From Microglena sp. YARC (lineage: Eukaryota; Chlorophyta; Chlorophyceae; Chlamydomonadales; Chlamydomonadaceae), in the NCBI GenBank assembly GCA_022414725.1, contig CM039464.1:20883820-20947819 (forward strand): a stretch of 64,000 nucleotides of DNA, written 5' to 3'. The first letter of the stretch is position 1. Every line of letters starts with the position of its first letter. The translations under genes and the position numbers were made by a program. Shown here one piece after another: positions 31,601-39,846 of the stretch. The notes under the pieces were generated by a model, which saw only the letters and a program-made list of their open reading frames with translations, was not told the origin of the DNA and searched no databases.

Positions 31601-34360
31601 GCGATATCTATATATTTATATAATGGAATATATTGATATTTATAAACTCTGGCAGAAACATGAATGAGGTTATGATGTCTATCTACAATGACCCGGACAT
31701 CATTGCCAGCCAGCCCACTGGAGCTCACAGTGATGAGGTGCGCTCTCCTCCTCCCCTCCTCCCTCACCTCCTACCCCCCCTCCCCCCCCCCCATCCTCAC
31801 CCCCCCTCCCTCACCCCCATCTCCTCTCCCTCCTCACTCACCTCCTCCCCGCCCTCCCCCTCCCCCTCTCCACCCCTCCTCACCCCCCACCCCAACCACC
31901 CCCCCGGCTTTACTGCATCTGCCTGTTGGGATGGTAAACATTGTCAAGAGCTCTATTGAATCTGTTAGGCTTCCAGCACCTTTTGAGCCTAGTAGGATAT
32001 TAGGACAGTTCAGACATCATCATTATTTTTAGGGAGGTCAACCACTTGACCATACAATGCTGACAACAATAAGTTCCGGGTGGTTAAGGTAAATAAATAG
32101 TACGGCTCATTACAATGGTTGGTTTTCAGGGGGTCAGCTGCTTTGCTTGCGCTGGGGCTGACCAATGATGGGGGAGTGCCGCATTATATTTACGAAAATC
32201 GTACTGTCATCTCCCTCAGTGACCGCCCTCAGCCAGCCAGCCCCCCAGGAGTCAAACTAGCTGCCCACTGCCTTCTGATTCCGTTGACTACGTGTGTATC
32301 GTTTTTTAGAAAGTGGAGTATTGAGCTCAATTGCGCTGAGAACCATCTGTCCAATCATTCTTACTTGCAAGTGCACCACATGTTGTACTTAAACCTCAAT
32401 TGCGCTGAGAACAATCTGTCCAACCATTCTTACTTGCAGGTGTATAACATGTTGTACTTCAACCTCAATTGCACTGAGAACAATCTGTCCGACCATTCTT
32501 ACTTGCAGGTGTATAACATGCTGTACTTCAACCTCAATTGCGCTGAGAACAATCTGTCCAACCATTCTCACTTGCAGGTATATAACATGTTGTACTTCAA
32601 CCTCAATTGCACTGAGAACAATCTGTCCGACCATTCTTACTTGCAGGTGTATAACATGTTGTACTTCAACCTCAATTGCACTGAGAACAATCTGTCCGAC
32701 CATTCTTACTTGCAGGTGTATAACATGTTGTACTTCAACCTCAATTGCGCTGAGAACAATCTGTCCAACCATTCTCACTTGCAGGTATATAACATGTTGT
32801 ACTTCAACCTCAATTGCAATGAGAACAATCTGTCCAACCATTCTTACTTGCAGGTGTATAACATGTTGTACTTCAACCTCAATTGCGCCGAGAACAATCT
32901 TTCCGACCATTCTTACTTGCAGGTGTACAACATGTTGAAAAAGCAGGGATCGAAGTACACTACTCAGCAAATCAGGGAGGTAGGTTCCTTGCTGCGTGGC
33001 GTTCAGAGTGGGTGTATGGAGCTGTCGAAAGCGTGTCCCGGTATGTGGGCAACTTATGTTCCAAAGCTGCAATGGTATAGCAATCTGATATGTTTAGGGA
33101 CCGGCATTTTGTTTGGTGTTGACCAAAGGCGAGTATGATATCATACAAATTGCATCATATGATATTGTATACATATGGTAACTCTGTCCCAGTCAGACTG
33201 CCGGCATCATATAATAATATATTGCCTTTCCTAGATATGTGTCTCTGCTTGTTGCCCACAACCCGATTGATGATTGATTGAATTTTTTAGACCCCCTCTG
33301 GGCGCAGAGCGCAGATTTCCGTTTTCAGTTGAGTCAAATGCGCAACCCAAAGGGAAGCAGTTGCTTCATAAGTGCAAAATGTAGTACCGTGACCACTACA
33401 GGGATTTTTATTTTCGCTATGTATAGCGATCGCTAGTTTTGACCCCGTTTTAGCGAAATTATCGCTATAAAAAAAGTAAATACAAAGGTTTTGTTTTTTA
33501 ACCCTCAATGGCCCTAAAAAGCTACAGAAAGCACTAAAAGCTGTCCCTGGAGGAGTCCTAGAACCATAAAGCGAGAAGAAACCCACTTTCGGATTTGAAA
33601 ACAAAATCACTGGACCACCACCTCACGTCACCCTTCCACCTGGGTGGATGGATAGAACGATACATGGCTCCAGCCTTTAAGGCTGCACACCGTCGTATAC
33701 AGTAACAATATGCAAGGCACCCACCCTGCCATCTGAAATTTGCCTCTGCTTGTTTCCCATGTCCCCCACCTCGCGACGTCCTCCCACCTACCCTGCGCTT
33801 CTTGAACATAGATACCTGGCTCTAGCATGCAAGGCTGCTCTCCATCCTCTGCAGTAACAACAACACGCAAATCTGATGTGTGGCTCTGCTTGTTCGCCAC
33901 AACCCCCCTCACAACACCATCCCACACACCCTGCCATCTGATGTGTGGCTCTGCTTGTTGGCCACAACCCCCCTCACAACACCATCCCACCCACTCCGCC
34001 ATCTGATGTGTGGCTCTGCTTGTTGGCCACGACAACCACCTCACAACACCATCCCACCCACCCTGCCATCTGATGTGTGGCTCTGCTTGTTGGCCACGAC
34101 AACCACCTCACAACACCATCCCACCCACTCCGCCATCTGATGTGTGGCTCTGCTTGTTGGCCACGACCCCCCTCACAACACCATCCCACCCACCCTGCCA
34201 TCTGAAATGTGCCTCCGCTTGTTGACCACAACAACCACCTCACAACACCCTCCACCCCTCCACCTTGCGCTTTTATCAGGCCGCCGAGATCCTTTGTAAC
34301 GAAGGTATTCTGTTCTCCAGCACAGACGACTTCACTTATAAGAGCGCCAGCGCAGAATAA
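26009..34360 (+). CDS. RPA2: Replication protein A 32-kDa subunit (RPA32), nine exons, complete
   Basis: Exons 26009-26055, 26142-26169, 26395-26505, 28228-28347, 29288-29416, 30414-30500, 31458-31598, 32923-32979 and 34280-34360; all GT-AG, all phases agree, 801 nt, 266 aa, the normal RPA2 length. RPA2 is the middle subunit of the ssDNA-binding trimer of replication and repair in the nucleus. A short Gly-rich head (FGMGDTQMAGYMTGSATQGG), which in other RPA2 proteins is phosphorylated, leads to the OB fold (about 30-165): LRAVTFRQIIKDNMDVDNDE, VTCVGRIVSIQEKSNRTLYM, VDDGTGKIELSQW, GSYIRAYGNLKS, FINAYNVKPVHDHNE. The C-terminal winged helix (about 195-266), a docking site for repair proteins, is complete: IYNDPEIIASQPSGVHIDE, VYNMLKKQGSKYTTQQIRE, AAEILCNEGILFSSTDDFTY. 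The introns total about 7.5 kb and carry copies of five of the gene's own splice junctions. The CDS looks intact and functional. Confidence 0.95.
27120..27290 (+). repeat. Purine-rich GGAGA tract in intron 3
   Basis: AGGGGAGAGGAGAGGGAGGC-type sequence over 170 bp, polypurine on the sense strand. Confidence 0.85.
27313..27475. mobile_element. TAGGG-family palindromic MITE in RPA2 intron 3
   Basis: GGCAATATGATATCATATAA, AGTCTGACTAGGCTAAAGTC, TTTGGTCAACATCATATG, TATGCCGGTCCCTA. Left end decayed. It ends about 40 bp before the acceptor array. Confidence 0.75.
27500..28227 (+). repeat. Array of twelve exon 4 acceptor copies
   Basis: Unit of 58-60 bp: ACTTGTGCAG then GTCACCAGTATATCACACCT, CATACCCCCCACCACCCA, CATGCACCACCC. 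The base after each CAG is at 27514, 27572, 27632, 27692, 27752, 27811, 27871, 27929, 27989, 28048, 28108 and 28168; the real exon starts at 28228 with the same CAG, GTCACC. The three nearest copies are in frame with exon 4 and open (VTSISHLIPPTTHMHHPLVQ per unit). Confidence 0.95.
28380..28685 (+). repeat. Two copies of exon 4 end plus donor, with (GA)n
   Basis: ATTGAGCTGAGCCAGTGGAG, CAATAGCACAGAGGAGGAT then GTGAGG (donor 28471), and a second ending CACCAATGAGGAG then GTGAGTTTGTGA (donor 28591), match the real end at 28348. Spacing is 123 and 120 bp. Each is followed by CAGCNGTAGATATAGGCAG and a GAGA tract. The second copy has TGA in the exon frame. Confidence 0.9.
28790..29030 (+). repeat. 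AACAACAAACATC short tandem repeats, intron 4
   Basis: About nine units of AACAACAAACATCNTA, then GAAAAAACATGAAACAATCG units of about 28 bp. Confidence 0.85.
29680..29995 (+). repeat. GTTTGAAATTAGTTGACTTG minisatellite, intron 5
   Basis: About ten degenerate 20-35-bp units of TTTGAAATTAGTTGACTTGT with an interspersed ACTTGTGTTTGAG. Confidence 0.9.
30055..30224. mobile_element. TAGGG-family palindromic MITE, intron 5
   Basis: ATGATATTATGCCATCACAC, GATGCCGGAAGTCTGACTAG, CTGGTCAACATCATATGATA, TGCAGGTCCCTA. Flanks CAAATATG and CAAAAATG agree in 7 of 8. Confidence 0.7.
30501..30775 (+). repeat. Copy of exon 6 end plus donor; 3x GGCTGAGTGGTAGGG
   Basis: CTGCCTCCCCAATG then GTAAGCTCCACTG (donor 30757) repeats the real TGCCTCCCCAGCG then GTAAGCTCCTCTG (donor 30501), 256 bp downstream. 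Between them GCTGAGTGGTAGGGTCTNTT occurs three times, with about 21 G at 30597-30617. Confidence 0.85.
30760..30900. mobile_element. CACTGTTTC-family MITE, partial
   Basis: CACTGTTTCTTTTTGGGGCT then GCTTCTAGGCAGCTCCC and CTTGGGCTAGACCTGAAGCT. The right end is missing. Confidence 0.65.
30920..31240 (+). repeat. 53-bp minisatellite, intron 6
   Basis: Six units with AGTACATATTGTGACTGACT, CATAACTCCCAGAAGTCC and CTTGAAAGTAGTGT. Confidence 0.9.
31599..31740 (+). repeat. Copy of exon 7 end plus donor
   Basis: About 100 bp repeating exon 7: AAACTCTGGCAGAAACATGA to GCTCACAGTGATGAG then GTGCGC (donor 31738; the real donor is 31599 GTGCGA). It still translates as MMSIYNDPDIIASQPTGAHS, a close copy of the winged-helix start, and carries a new CTGGCAG acceptor-like site in place of CTGGCGG. 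Confidence 0.9.
31745..31905 (+). repeat. C/T-rich low-complexity tract, intron 7
   Basis: Polypyrimidine, mainly CCCCCTCC and CACCTCC, with C runs up to 10. Confidence 0.85.
32330..32922 (+). repeat. Exact 69-bp array of exon 8 acceptor copies, in frame
   Basis: Seven intact acceptors TACTTGCAG then GTGTATAACATGTTG with following base at 32440, 32509, 32578, 32647, 32716, 32785 and 32854 (69 bp each), plus a damaged one at 32371; the real exon starts at 32923 with TTGCAG, GTGTACAACATGTTGAAA. Every unit is open in the exon frame (VYNMLYFNLNCAENNLSNHS, YLQ), so any of the acceptors would insert a multiple of 23 residues. Confidence 0.96.
33093..33234. mobile_element. TAGGG-family palindromic MITE, intron 8
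   Basis: TAGGGACCGGCATTTTG to TATTGCCTTTCCTA; flanks GATATGTT and GATATGTG agree in 7 of 8. Confidence 0.8.
33399..33612. mobile_element. hAT-like MITE, CAGGGATTTTT family, intron 8
   Basis: 214 bp from CAGGGATTTTTATTTTCGC to GAAAACAAAATCACTG; flanks GACCACTA (33391-33398) and GACCACCA (33613-33620) agree in 7 of 8. Internal CGATCGCTAGTTTTGACCCC. Confidence 0.82.
33860..34255 (+). repeat. 65-bp minisatellite, intron 8
   Basis: About six units of ATCTGATGTGTGGCTCTGCT, TGTTGGCCACAACC, CCCTCACAACACCATCCCAC. Unlike the other RPA2 arrays it does not contain the exon 9 acceptor. Confidence 0.92.
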
Positions 34361-35700
34361 GGGGAGCTTAAGTAATGGTAGATCCCTCTCTGCCTCTCCT
34401 AACAAAGCCTTTTCCTCCGTCGACAATTGGTGATCTAAAGAAACGTCCAAATCCAGTTGGTGATCTAAAGAAAAACCCAAGGTGTCAAAGCAAAGGCGTC
34501 GAAGCAAGCAGGCAACGCACTATTGCCGCTAGCCTTCCAACTTTGTGTGTCTCCTTAACCCCTGTCCACGGCCATCGCCTGTGGGTAGGGACCGGCAAAT
34601 CATTTGATATTGGCCAAATTTTCTGGGCTTCAGCCACAGCCTTGTATGCGTAGGGACCGCCATATCATATGATATTGGCCAAAGGCGAGTATGATAACGG
34701 CAAGTATGATATCATACAAATTGCATCATATGATATTGTATCTAAATGGTGACTTTAGCCTAGTAAGACTGCCAGCATCGTATGATATCATATGGTGACA
34801 TTATATCATATGATGCCGTTCCCCACCTAAAGGCCATCTTCTACCATACAGCACCGTGCACCCTGTTCAAGTTGTTAAACAGTTGCTCAGGTTGTTCAAC
34901 AGTCGTTCACCTCTTTATGCACATCATTGGTTGTACATGTTCTTGAACATAACACCCTGATCACCTTTTAACAACCTGGACAGGTGCAGGCTGCCGTAGG
35001 GTCGCCTAGGCTGTCCACGGCCATCGCCATGTGCCATCGCCTAGGTTGTTCACTCGGATGTATGCATGCATACAGGTCTTATCAAGGAACGGAAGCGCCT
35101 CAGGACTGTGTGTGTGTGGAGGGGGGGGGGGGGGGGGCAGCCCTCCTCAAGTTTTTTACACAGGGTGACAGGTCCAATGATTTGTTTACTACTGCGTATG
35201 CCCAGATAAACTCATTTAGTCACACTTGAATCTGGTTTGAATTGGAAAATGTAAAAATAATTCCGCCATTGGTAACCTGAGCCAATTTATGGAGCACCCC
35301 AAATCTCGTCCGCCAACCTTAAATTCCGCCATGATTTTAGCCCCTTTTGGGTGCCTTCCGCCATCTCTATTTTCCGCCAACATATAATGCGCCTACGGTA
35401 CTTCCCCCCTTGTAATAGCCACAAAAACCAGGGAGTGTGAAAGGGTTTGAACTAAGACAGTTTGCGGACAAGTCCAGGTCCTTAGCCTTGCCTCCTGCAC
35501 TTGAACTTGGTTTTATAGCTTCAGCTAGCAATTTGGCTGCTCGCCGTCTTCGGCAGTAAAAATACATAAATGCTTTGAGAATGCTTGGTGGGGCGTGGTT
35601 TTAAGGGAGCCCCGTCTTACGGCGGAAGAGAACGGGCTGCTACTTAACCTGGACAAAGCTACCATGGCGGTTGACAGCAACCGCGTACACTAAAGCGCAC
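34361..35700. other. Region 3' of RPA2
   Basis: 34592-34825 holds one or two TAGGGACCGGCA-family MITEs, apparently nested. CTGTCCACGGCCATCGCC occurs at 34563 and 35013. About 17 G at 35121-35137. 35503-35578 is copy 4 of the GCCGTCTTCGGC hairpin element. No gene recognised. Confidence 0.5.
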
Positions 35701-35704
35701 TCTT

Positions 35705-36502
35705 AGGGTGGATTTCCATAGGCCGTGGATGGGTCTGGATCAGAGTCTCTGGTCTGGATGGGTCGAAAAGTACGAACAACCGACGATCCATCCAGGCCTT
35801 CCATTTCCACAGAGCCCCTGGATGATTCGTATTTGTACAAATTGTACCGACGAAACACCCATCCAGATGGCAAAATCCATCCCTGCCATCGACCGAGGGG
35901 TGGATTGGAAGAGTCTGGATGAGTCGCAAACTTTCCGGTGCAGCCCGGCGCAGCCCGGCGCCGGTCTCTCTAGCGACCTGCCTCTACTAGTTTCGATTCC
36001 CTCTCGTCCCCTCTGCTAGTTTGACCTCCCGAAATCTGCGACCTTCCTCAGTTTGACCCCCCTCACCCCGAAATCTGCGAACTCCCCCTGCTAGTTTCAA
36101 TTCGATCTGCTAGTTTGACCTCACGAAATCTGTGACTTCCCTCTGCTAGTTTCACTTCCCGAAGTTTCGAATTGCGTCAGATCTGATTCGAGGAGCGGAA
36201 AATCCGAGACATTCTGCATCTTAAGATTCCTCGGCATTTAAGCCACAGTGGATGGCCAGGCGATCATTCCCCTGCGGACAAGTTGTCTTGCAGCAATAGC
36301 TCCAGCTCAAGTTATGGCACCCGGCCCACCCGGCCATCGCGGAACCATCCATGCCGCATTTCCACAGAAGGGGAACTGGATGATCGACTGCGTACGGATG
36401 CACGAATCATCCATGACCCATCCACGAGGCGTAACCGAAAGTAAACCAATTTAGCTACCCATCCAGTACTACACCCATCCACGCCCTATGGAAATCCACC
36501 CT
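35705..36502. mobile_element. Roughly 800-bp TIR transposon, non-autonomous
   Basis: Inverted ends AGGGTGGATTTCCATAGG plus CGTGGATGGGT. The inside has TGCTAGTTTGACCTC and CCGAAATCTGCGAC repeats and a second inverted pair around TCCACAGAGCCCCTGGATGA / CCACAGAAGGGGAACTGGAT. The flanks TTA and TCA would fit a 3-bp duplication (PIF/Harbinger-like), but this is weak. No transposase. Confidence 0.65.
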
Positions 36503-36974
36503 CAGGGATGCGAACCCCGCACCTTCATACTCATCGGTTCAGCGAGCTCATCCATTGAACCTTTCGTCGAGATCATTCCTTCCTGTCCCGCCCTAATATA
36601 ATTTGTAGGTGCTGTGATACTGTGGTTTAGGGTGGGAGTCAGTGTTGCATGTATGTCACAGACCAGGGGTAGGCCAAATAGGGAGTTGCCCAACCGCGAC
36701 AGGAAGGGCCAAAATACCGTATGCGCCTGAAGTATTGGCATTACAACAATTGATTATCACGCATTCCCTGTTTGGGAATTCTGAGGATGCCATTGTGTGT
36801 ACCTTGATGAAAAGACCCAGAATCCATATATAATTTCAAGTCGTGTCTTTTATTTATATTTAGGGAGGGTGGGGGGGGAGGGATGGGGTCAGCCAGCAGG
36901 TTTTATAGGGATAGATGGTCAAACTTTTACTCTTGATCTCAGGGATGATAATTTAATTGTGCGATTCTTATCGT
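36503..36974. other. Intergenic with dispersed repeat
   Basis: 36640-36720 carries the CAGGGGTAGGCCAAATAG / GACAGGAAGGGCC repeat seen at 5750, 7358 and 37545. A minus-strand GGGGTTCGCATCCC at about 36512 resembles a tRNA T arm, but no cloverleaf forms. No gene. Confidence 0.4.
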
Positions 36975-36978
36975 ATTT

Positions 36979-38620
36979 TTAATAAAAACATATCAGGTAT
37001 TTCCATCTTTCAAAGGAAGCAGGATTCATGACCAGCTTCATGCTGGAGTCTTTATCAACTAATTCAGGTTTAATTTTCATTTTCTCGAAATTATTTTTTC
37101 TATCCTCAGCGTATAAAGGAAATTCTAACATGAAATGCATTTCATCTTCTACCTCTCTTCTACCGTCCACCACCTTATCATAGCACCTGCAAATTCTGCC
37201 AGAACGAGAGATTCAACATTCAAATTGTGAGCTCGAAGACGTAGTCTTGCTATGCATTTAATATCATCCATAGTATTTTATAGGTTAGTGTATGTGGATT
37301 GTGGAACTATGGCTCCTATCCTCTGACATCATCCAAGTCGCATACGGTACGTAATATATGATATATGTGATACCGACTCCTTGGAAATCATCAAGTTTCC
37401 TGGGGTTCATTGTACTTAGGGATTGCCAGTCAATGCCTGTTATTTTAGAGATGCCTTTATCAATTTCCCGAGTCAATCTTGCACAGTGACTTCTGGTTAT
37501 CTGAAAGAATACCAGAACAACTTTAGATAACACCTTATCTCTGAATGCATGTATGTATGTTACAGTCCAGGGGTAGGCCAAATAGGCTAAAGGGACTTGC
37601 CCAACTGTTAGGAATGCATATCAGTAATCCACGAGACCAGCTTGTTGCTATGTCTGGTTGACATTAGAACACTCTCTAGCAAGTATTTTCAAAAAATAAT
37701 CATCCATTCGGTCTGCATTCGGTCAACAATTTTGTTCCAAAAGCCAATGCATGGTCTCAACCATTGAGCCCATGTAGATGCTATATTTTGTTCATTAAGG
37801 AACAAGTCGATAGAGGTGTTATCTCTAACGCTAAGAGCCCTTTGCATAAACTTATTCTGAATAGTTCCACATTTACCTTCGAGACAATGAGAAGTATTAA
37901 TATTACCCAGACGGTCTGGAGCCCACACTTCACACCCGTAGTTAAGGATAAGTTGGATAAGTGTGCCATAAAGGTAACTTATAATATTGGCATTTGCGAG
38001 ATCCATCTGTTTACACCGTTTCCAAAGTGCATGATTAGCCCTGTTGGTGGCAACCCGTTGTCTTTCACCGTCATCGTGTGTGCAGCCATTCCTGCCGTGT
38101 TTCCCCGTCAAGAAAAAGTAAACAAACTCCTCCTTAATGGGATGGTCTTGGCCTTTAAATTGCCATCTACAGGTAATTCTTCCATTTATAAGGTCTCTAT
38201 TAAAAACTACCACTTCAGATTTAGATACCGGTATGTTCAATTCCATTTTGTCAACTTGACAGAATTCTTCCAGACATTTGAGCATAATCTGTAAGCCTGA
38301 GGGTGACTCACTCACAGTAGCTAGATCAGCGGCATACAAGATTACTCTGCAAATGTTATCAGCAATTCTGACACCTTCCTCTTCACCACATTTCTCGGTA
38401 AAGAACTTCTTCAATTGGTCAACAAAGGGACCACATAAAAGCTATCTCCTTGTCTAACACCTGCCTCTGCTAAGAAGGCAGAGCTAATTCGATCGCCGAC
38501 ACGTATTCTCATACATACTTGTTTACGCATGTTTCTCAGGGTATTCAGAAAGTTGCCGTGAATACCCATCTGTTCAAGGAAGATCTGAAGGGGAATCTTC
38601 CTCAACTACGTGACGCACAA
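36979..38620 (-). pseudogene. Decayed non-LTR (LINE) reverse transcriptase
   Basis: Order on the minus strand: 38605-38411 contains AGVRQGD (RT motif before the active site), 38414-37689 contains VILYAADLATVSES where the active site should read YADD, followed by LEEFCQVDKMELN and KSEVVVFNRD (thumb side, LN..K..V pattern), then HALWKRCKQMDLANANIISY and LNYGCEVWAPD, the usual RT-to-tail signature of such elements. 37580-37285 looks like further ORF2 tail (ARLTREIDKGISKITGIDWQ). 37260-36979 has RLRLRAHNLNVES and EVEDEMHFMLEFPLY, the C-terminal EDE.HFL.ECP block, with the Cys replaced by Phe. Frame breaks and loss of the second catalytic Asp show it is dead. A dispersed repeat interrupts it at 37545-37605. 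Confidence 0.85.
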
Positions 38621-38639
38621 AAGCTTTCCATTTTCGCTA

Positions 38640-38825
38640 CGAGCAGCAAATTATAGGCTGCTCCATGAGCCAACCACTGGGATAAGTGCCAAGATTTCAC
38701 TAGTACTGGAACGATAATTCTGTCAGCTTCCAGGTGCATTACATTGCTTTAGGTTTGGCTGGGTAGCAAGTCCGGGAGCTGCCTAGAAGCTGCAGCTGGT
38801 AGCTGAAAATAAAATCTATGACGTC
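38640..38825. mobile_element. TIR element (CTTTTCAGCTACC family)
   Basis: TTTTCGCTACGAGCAGC at left, GCAGCTGGTAGCTGAAAATA at right; same family as 735-945 (shared TTAGGTTTGGCTGGGTAGC). Confidence 0.6.
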
Positions 38826-38877
38826 AAGGGCCTTTATCCTGCGTTGCCATTTCGTGTTCCGCTACCATGGCTACCAT

Positions 38878-38920
38878 CACTGTTCATTTTTTGGGCTACG
38901 CGTATCATCTTCTAGGCAGC

Positions 38921-38966
<46 letters not shown>

Positions 38967-39096
38967 CTTGGGCGGAACCTGAAGCTAGCTGACATGACGG
39001 GTATTCCAATGCAGCAAACTGCTTTGGGTTTTACCCAGTAGCTGACTGATGGAGCTGACTAGAGGGTACCTTGCAAAGCCCCCAAAAGATGCAGTG
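38878..39096. mobile_element. CACTGTTTC-family MITE with a 43-C run
   Basis: CACTGTTCATTTTTTGGGCT to CCCCCAAAAGATGCAGTG; interior GAACCTGAAGCTAGCTGACA. The homopolymer at 38921-38963 replaces the usual CTCCCTTTCCCTGCC segment. The surrounding DNA (GCTACCATG...TCACCCCCTG) matches 39826-39842 without the insertion. Confidence 0.75.
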
Positions 39097-39370
39097 GTCA
39101 CCCCCTGCCTATCCTCAACGTCAAGGGCCTTCGGCGATCAGTGGATTCTTTGAGCATGAGCTGGTGTCAAGATTGTCCCATGCTAGTTCACCTCCCAACT
39201 GTGGGTAGTCGTGAATGAGGCCAGTCGTGAGGCTGAAGCTTGGCCAGCGCATTGATGTGCTGGCCATGTCCTGCTGAAGCGCCGCTGATGCGCTGCTGAG
39301 GTGCTGCATTAATGTGTTGCTGATGTGCTGTGCATGAGTGGATGCTTTCAGCTTGGGCTGGTATCAAGAC
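39097..39370 (-). repeat. Decayed copy of the 3' end of the OPR-like gene
   Basis: Shares ACGTCAAGGGCC, GTCGTGAATGAGG, GCTTGGCCAGCGCATTGATG and GGATGCTTTCAGCTTGGGCT with 39634-39930, i.e. the last OPR repeat and stop region. Lies downstream of the gene on its strand, split by the MITE at 39378. Confidence 0.6.
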
Positions 39371-39377
39371 TGTCTCA

Positions 39378-39633
39378 CAGGGTACTTCCAAGCGCGTTCT
39401 TTTTTGCACTCGGGCTCTGCCTTTTTGAGCCCCACTGCGCGTTTTGCGCAGTTTTTTGCACCCCCGTGTGCACTACAAAGCGCCCTGTGCACCCCCTGTG
39501 CAATACTAAGCGCCCTGTGCACCCCCTGTGCACTACAAAGCGCCCTGTGCAACCCCCTGTGCACTACAAAGCGCAGTTTATTTTTTTTAAGTGTGCTAAA
39601 GCTCTGGCCAATTTGGTCAATGGAAGTACCCTG
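39378..39633 (+). mobile_element. hAT-like MITE, CAGGGTACTTCC family, copy 3 with internal expansion
   Basis: 256 bp; CAGGGTACTTCCAAGCGCG to GGTCAATGGAAGTACCCTG; perfect duplications CTGTCTCA at 39370-39377 and 39634-39641. Longer than its relatives because a 30-bp unit (GCGCCCTGTGCACCCCCTGT, GCACTACAAA) is repeated about four times. Confidence 0.9.
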
Positions 39634-39846
39634 CTGTCTCATGCTGCCTGACCTCCTGAATGAGGGCAGTCCTGATGCTGCAGCTTGGCCAGCGCATTAA
39701 TATGCTGGCCATGTGCTGCTGATGTGTTGTGCATGAGCCTGTAACGTTGCTGCTGTCACTGTGGGTGTCGCAGCTGACGCAACAGTGTGTTACGCTGCTG
39801 TTGCTGCCATATTGTGTCACGCTACCATGCTCACCCCCTGCCCCTC

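Noticed and set aside
32119..33138. 339-codon ORF through the 69-bp array
   Set aside because: Most of it is intron 7. The true exon inside is 32923-32979; upstream part treated as repeat unless transcripts show inclusion.
26009..34360. Use of a non-standard genetic code (TAG or TAA read as Gln)
   Set aside because: RPA2 and the OPR-like gene end at TAA and the F-box gene at TAG at the expected protein ends; the in-frame TAG in the retrotransposon is not enough evidence.
36505..36560. Minus-strand tRNA-like T arm (GGGGTTCGCATCCC)
   Set aside because: Upstream D and anticodon arms do not pair properly.
37764..38294. 176-codon plus-strand ORF
   Set aside because: Antisense of the decayed LINE reverse transcriptase, whose motifs are on the minus strand.
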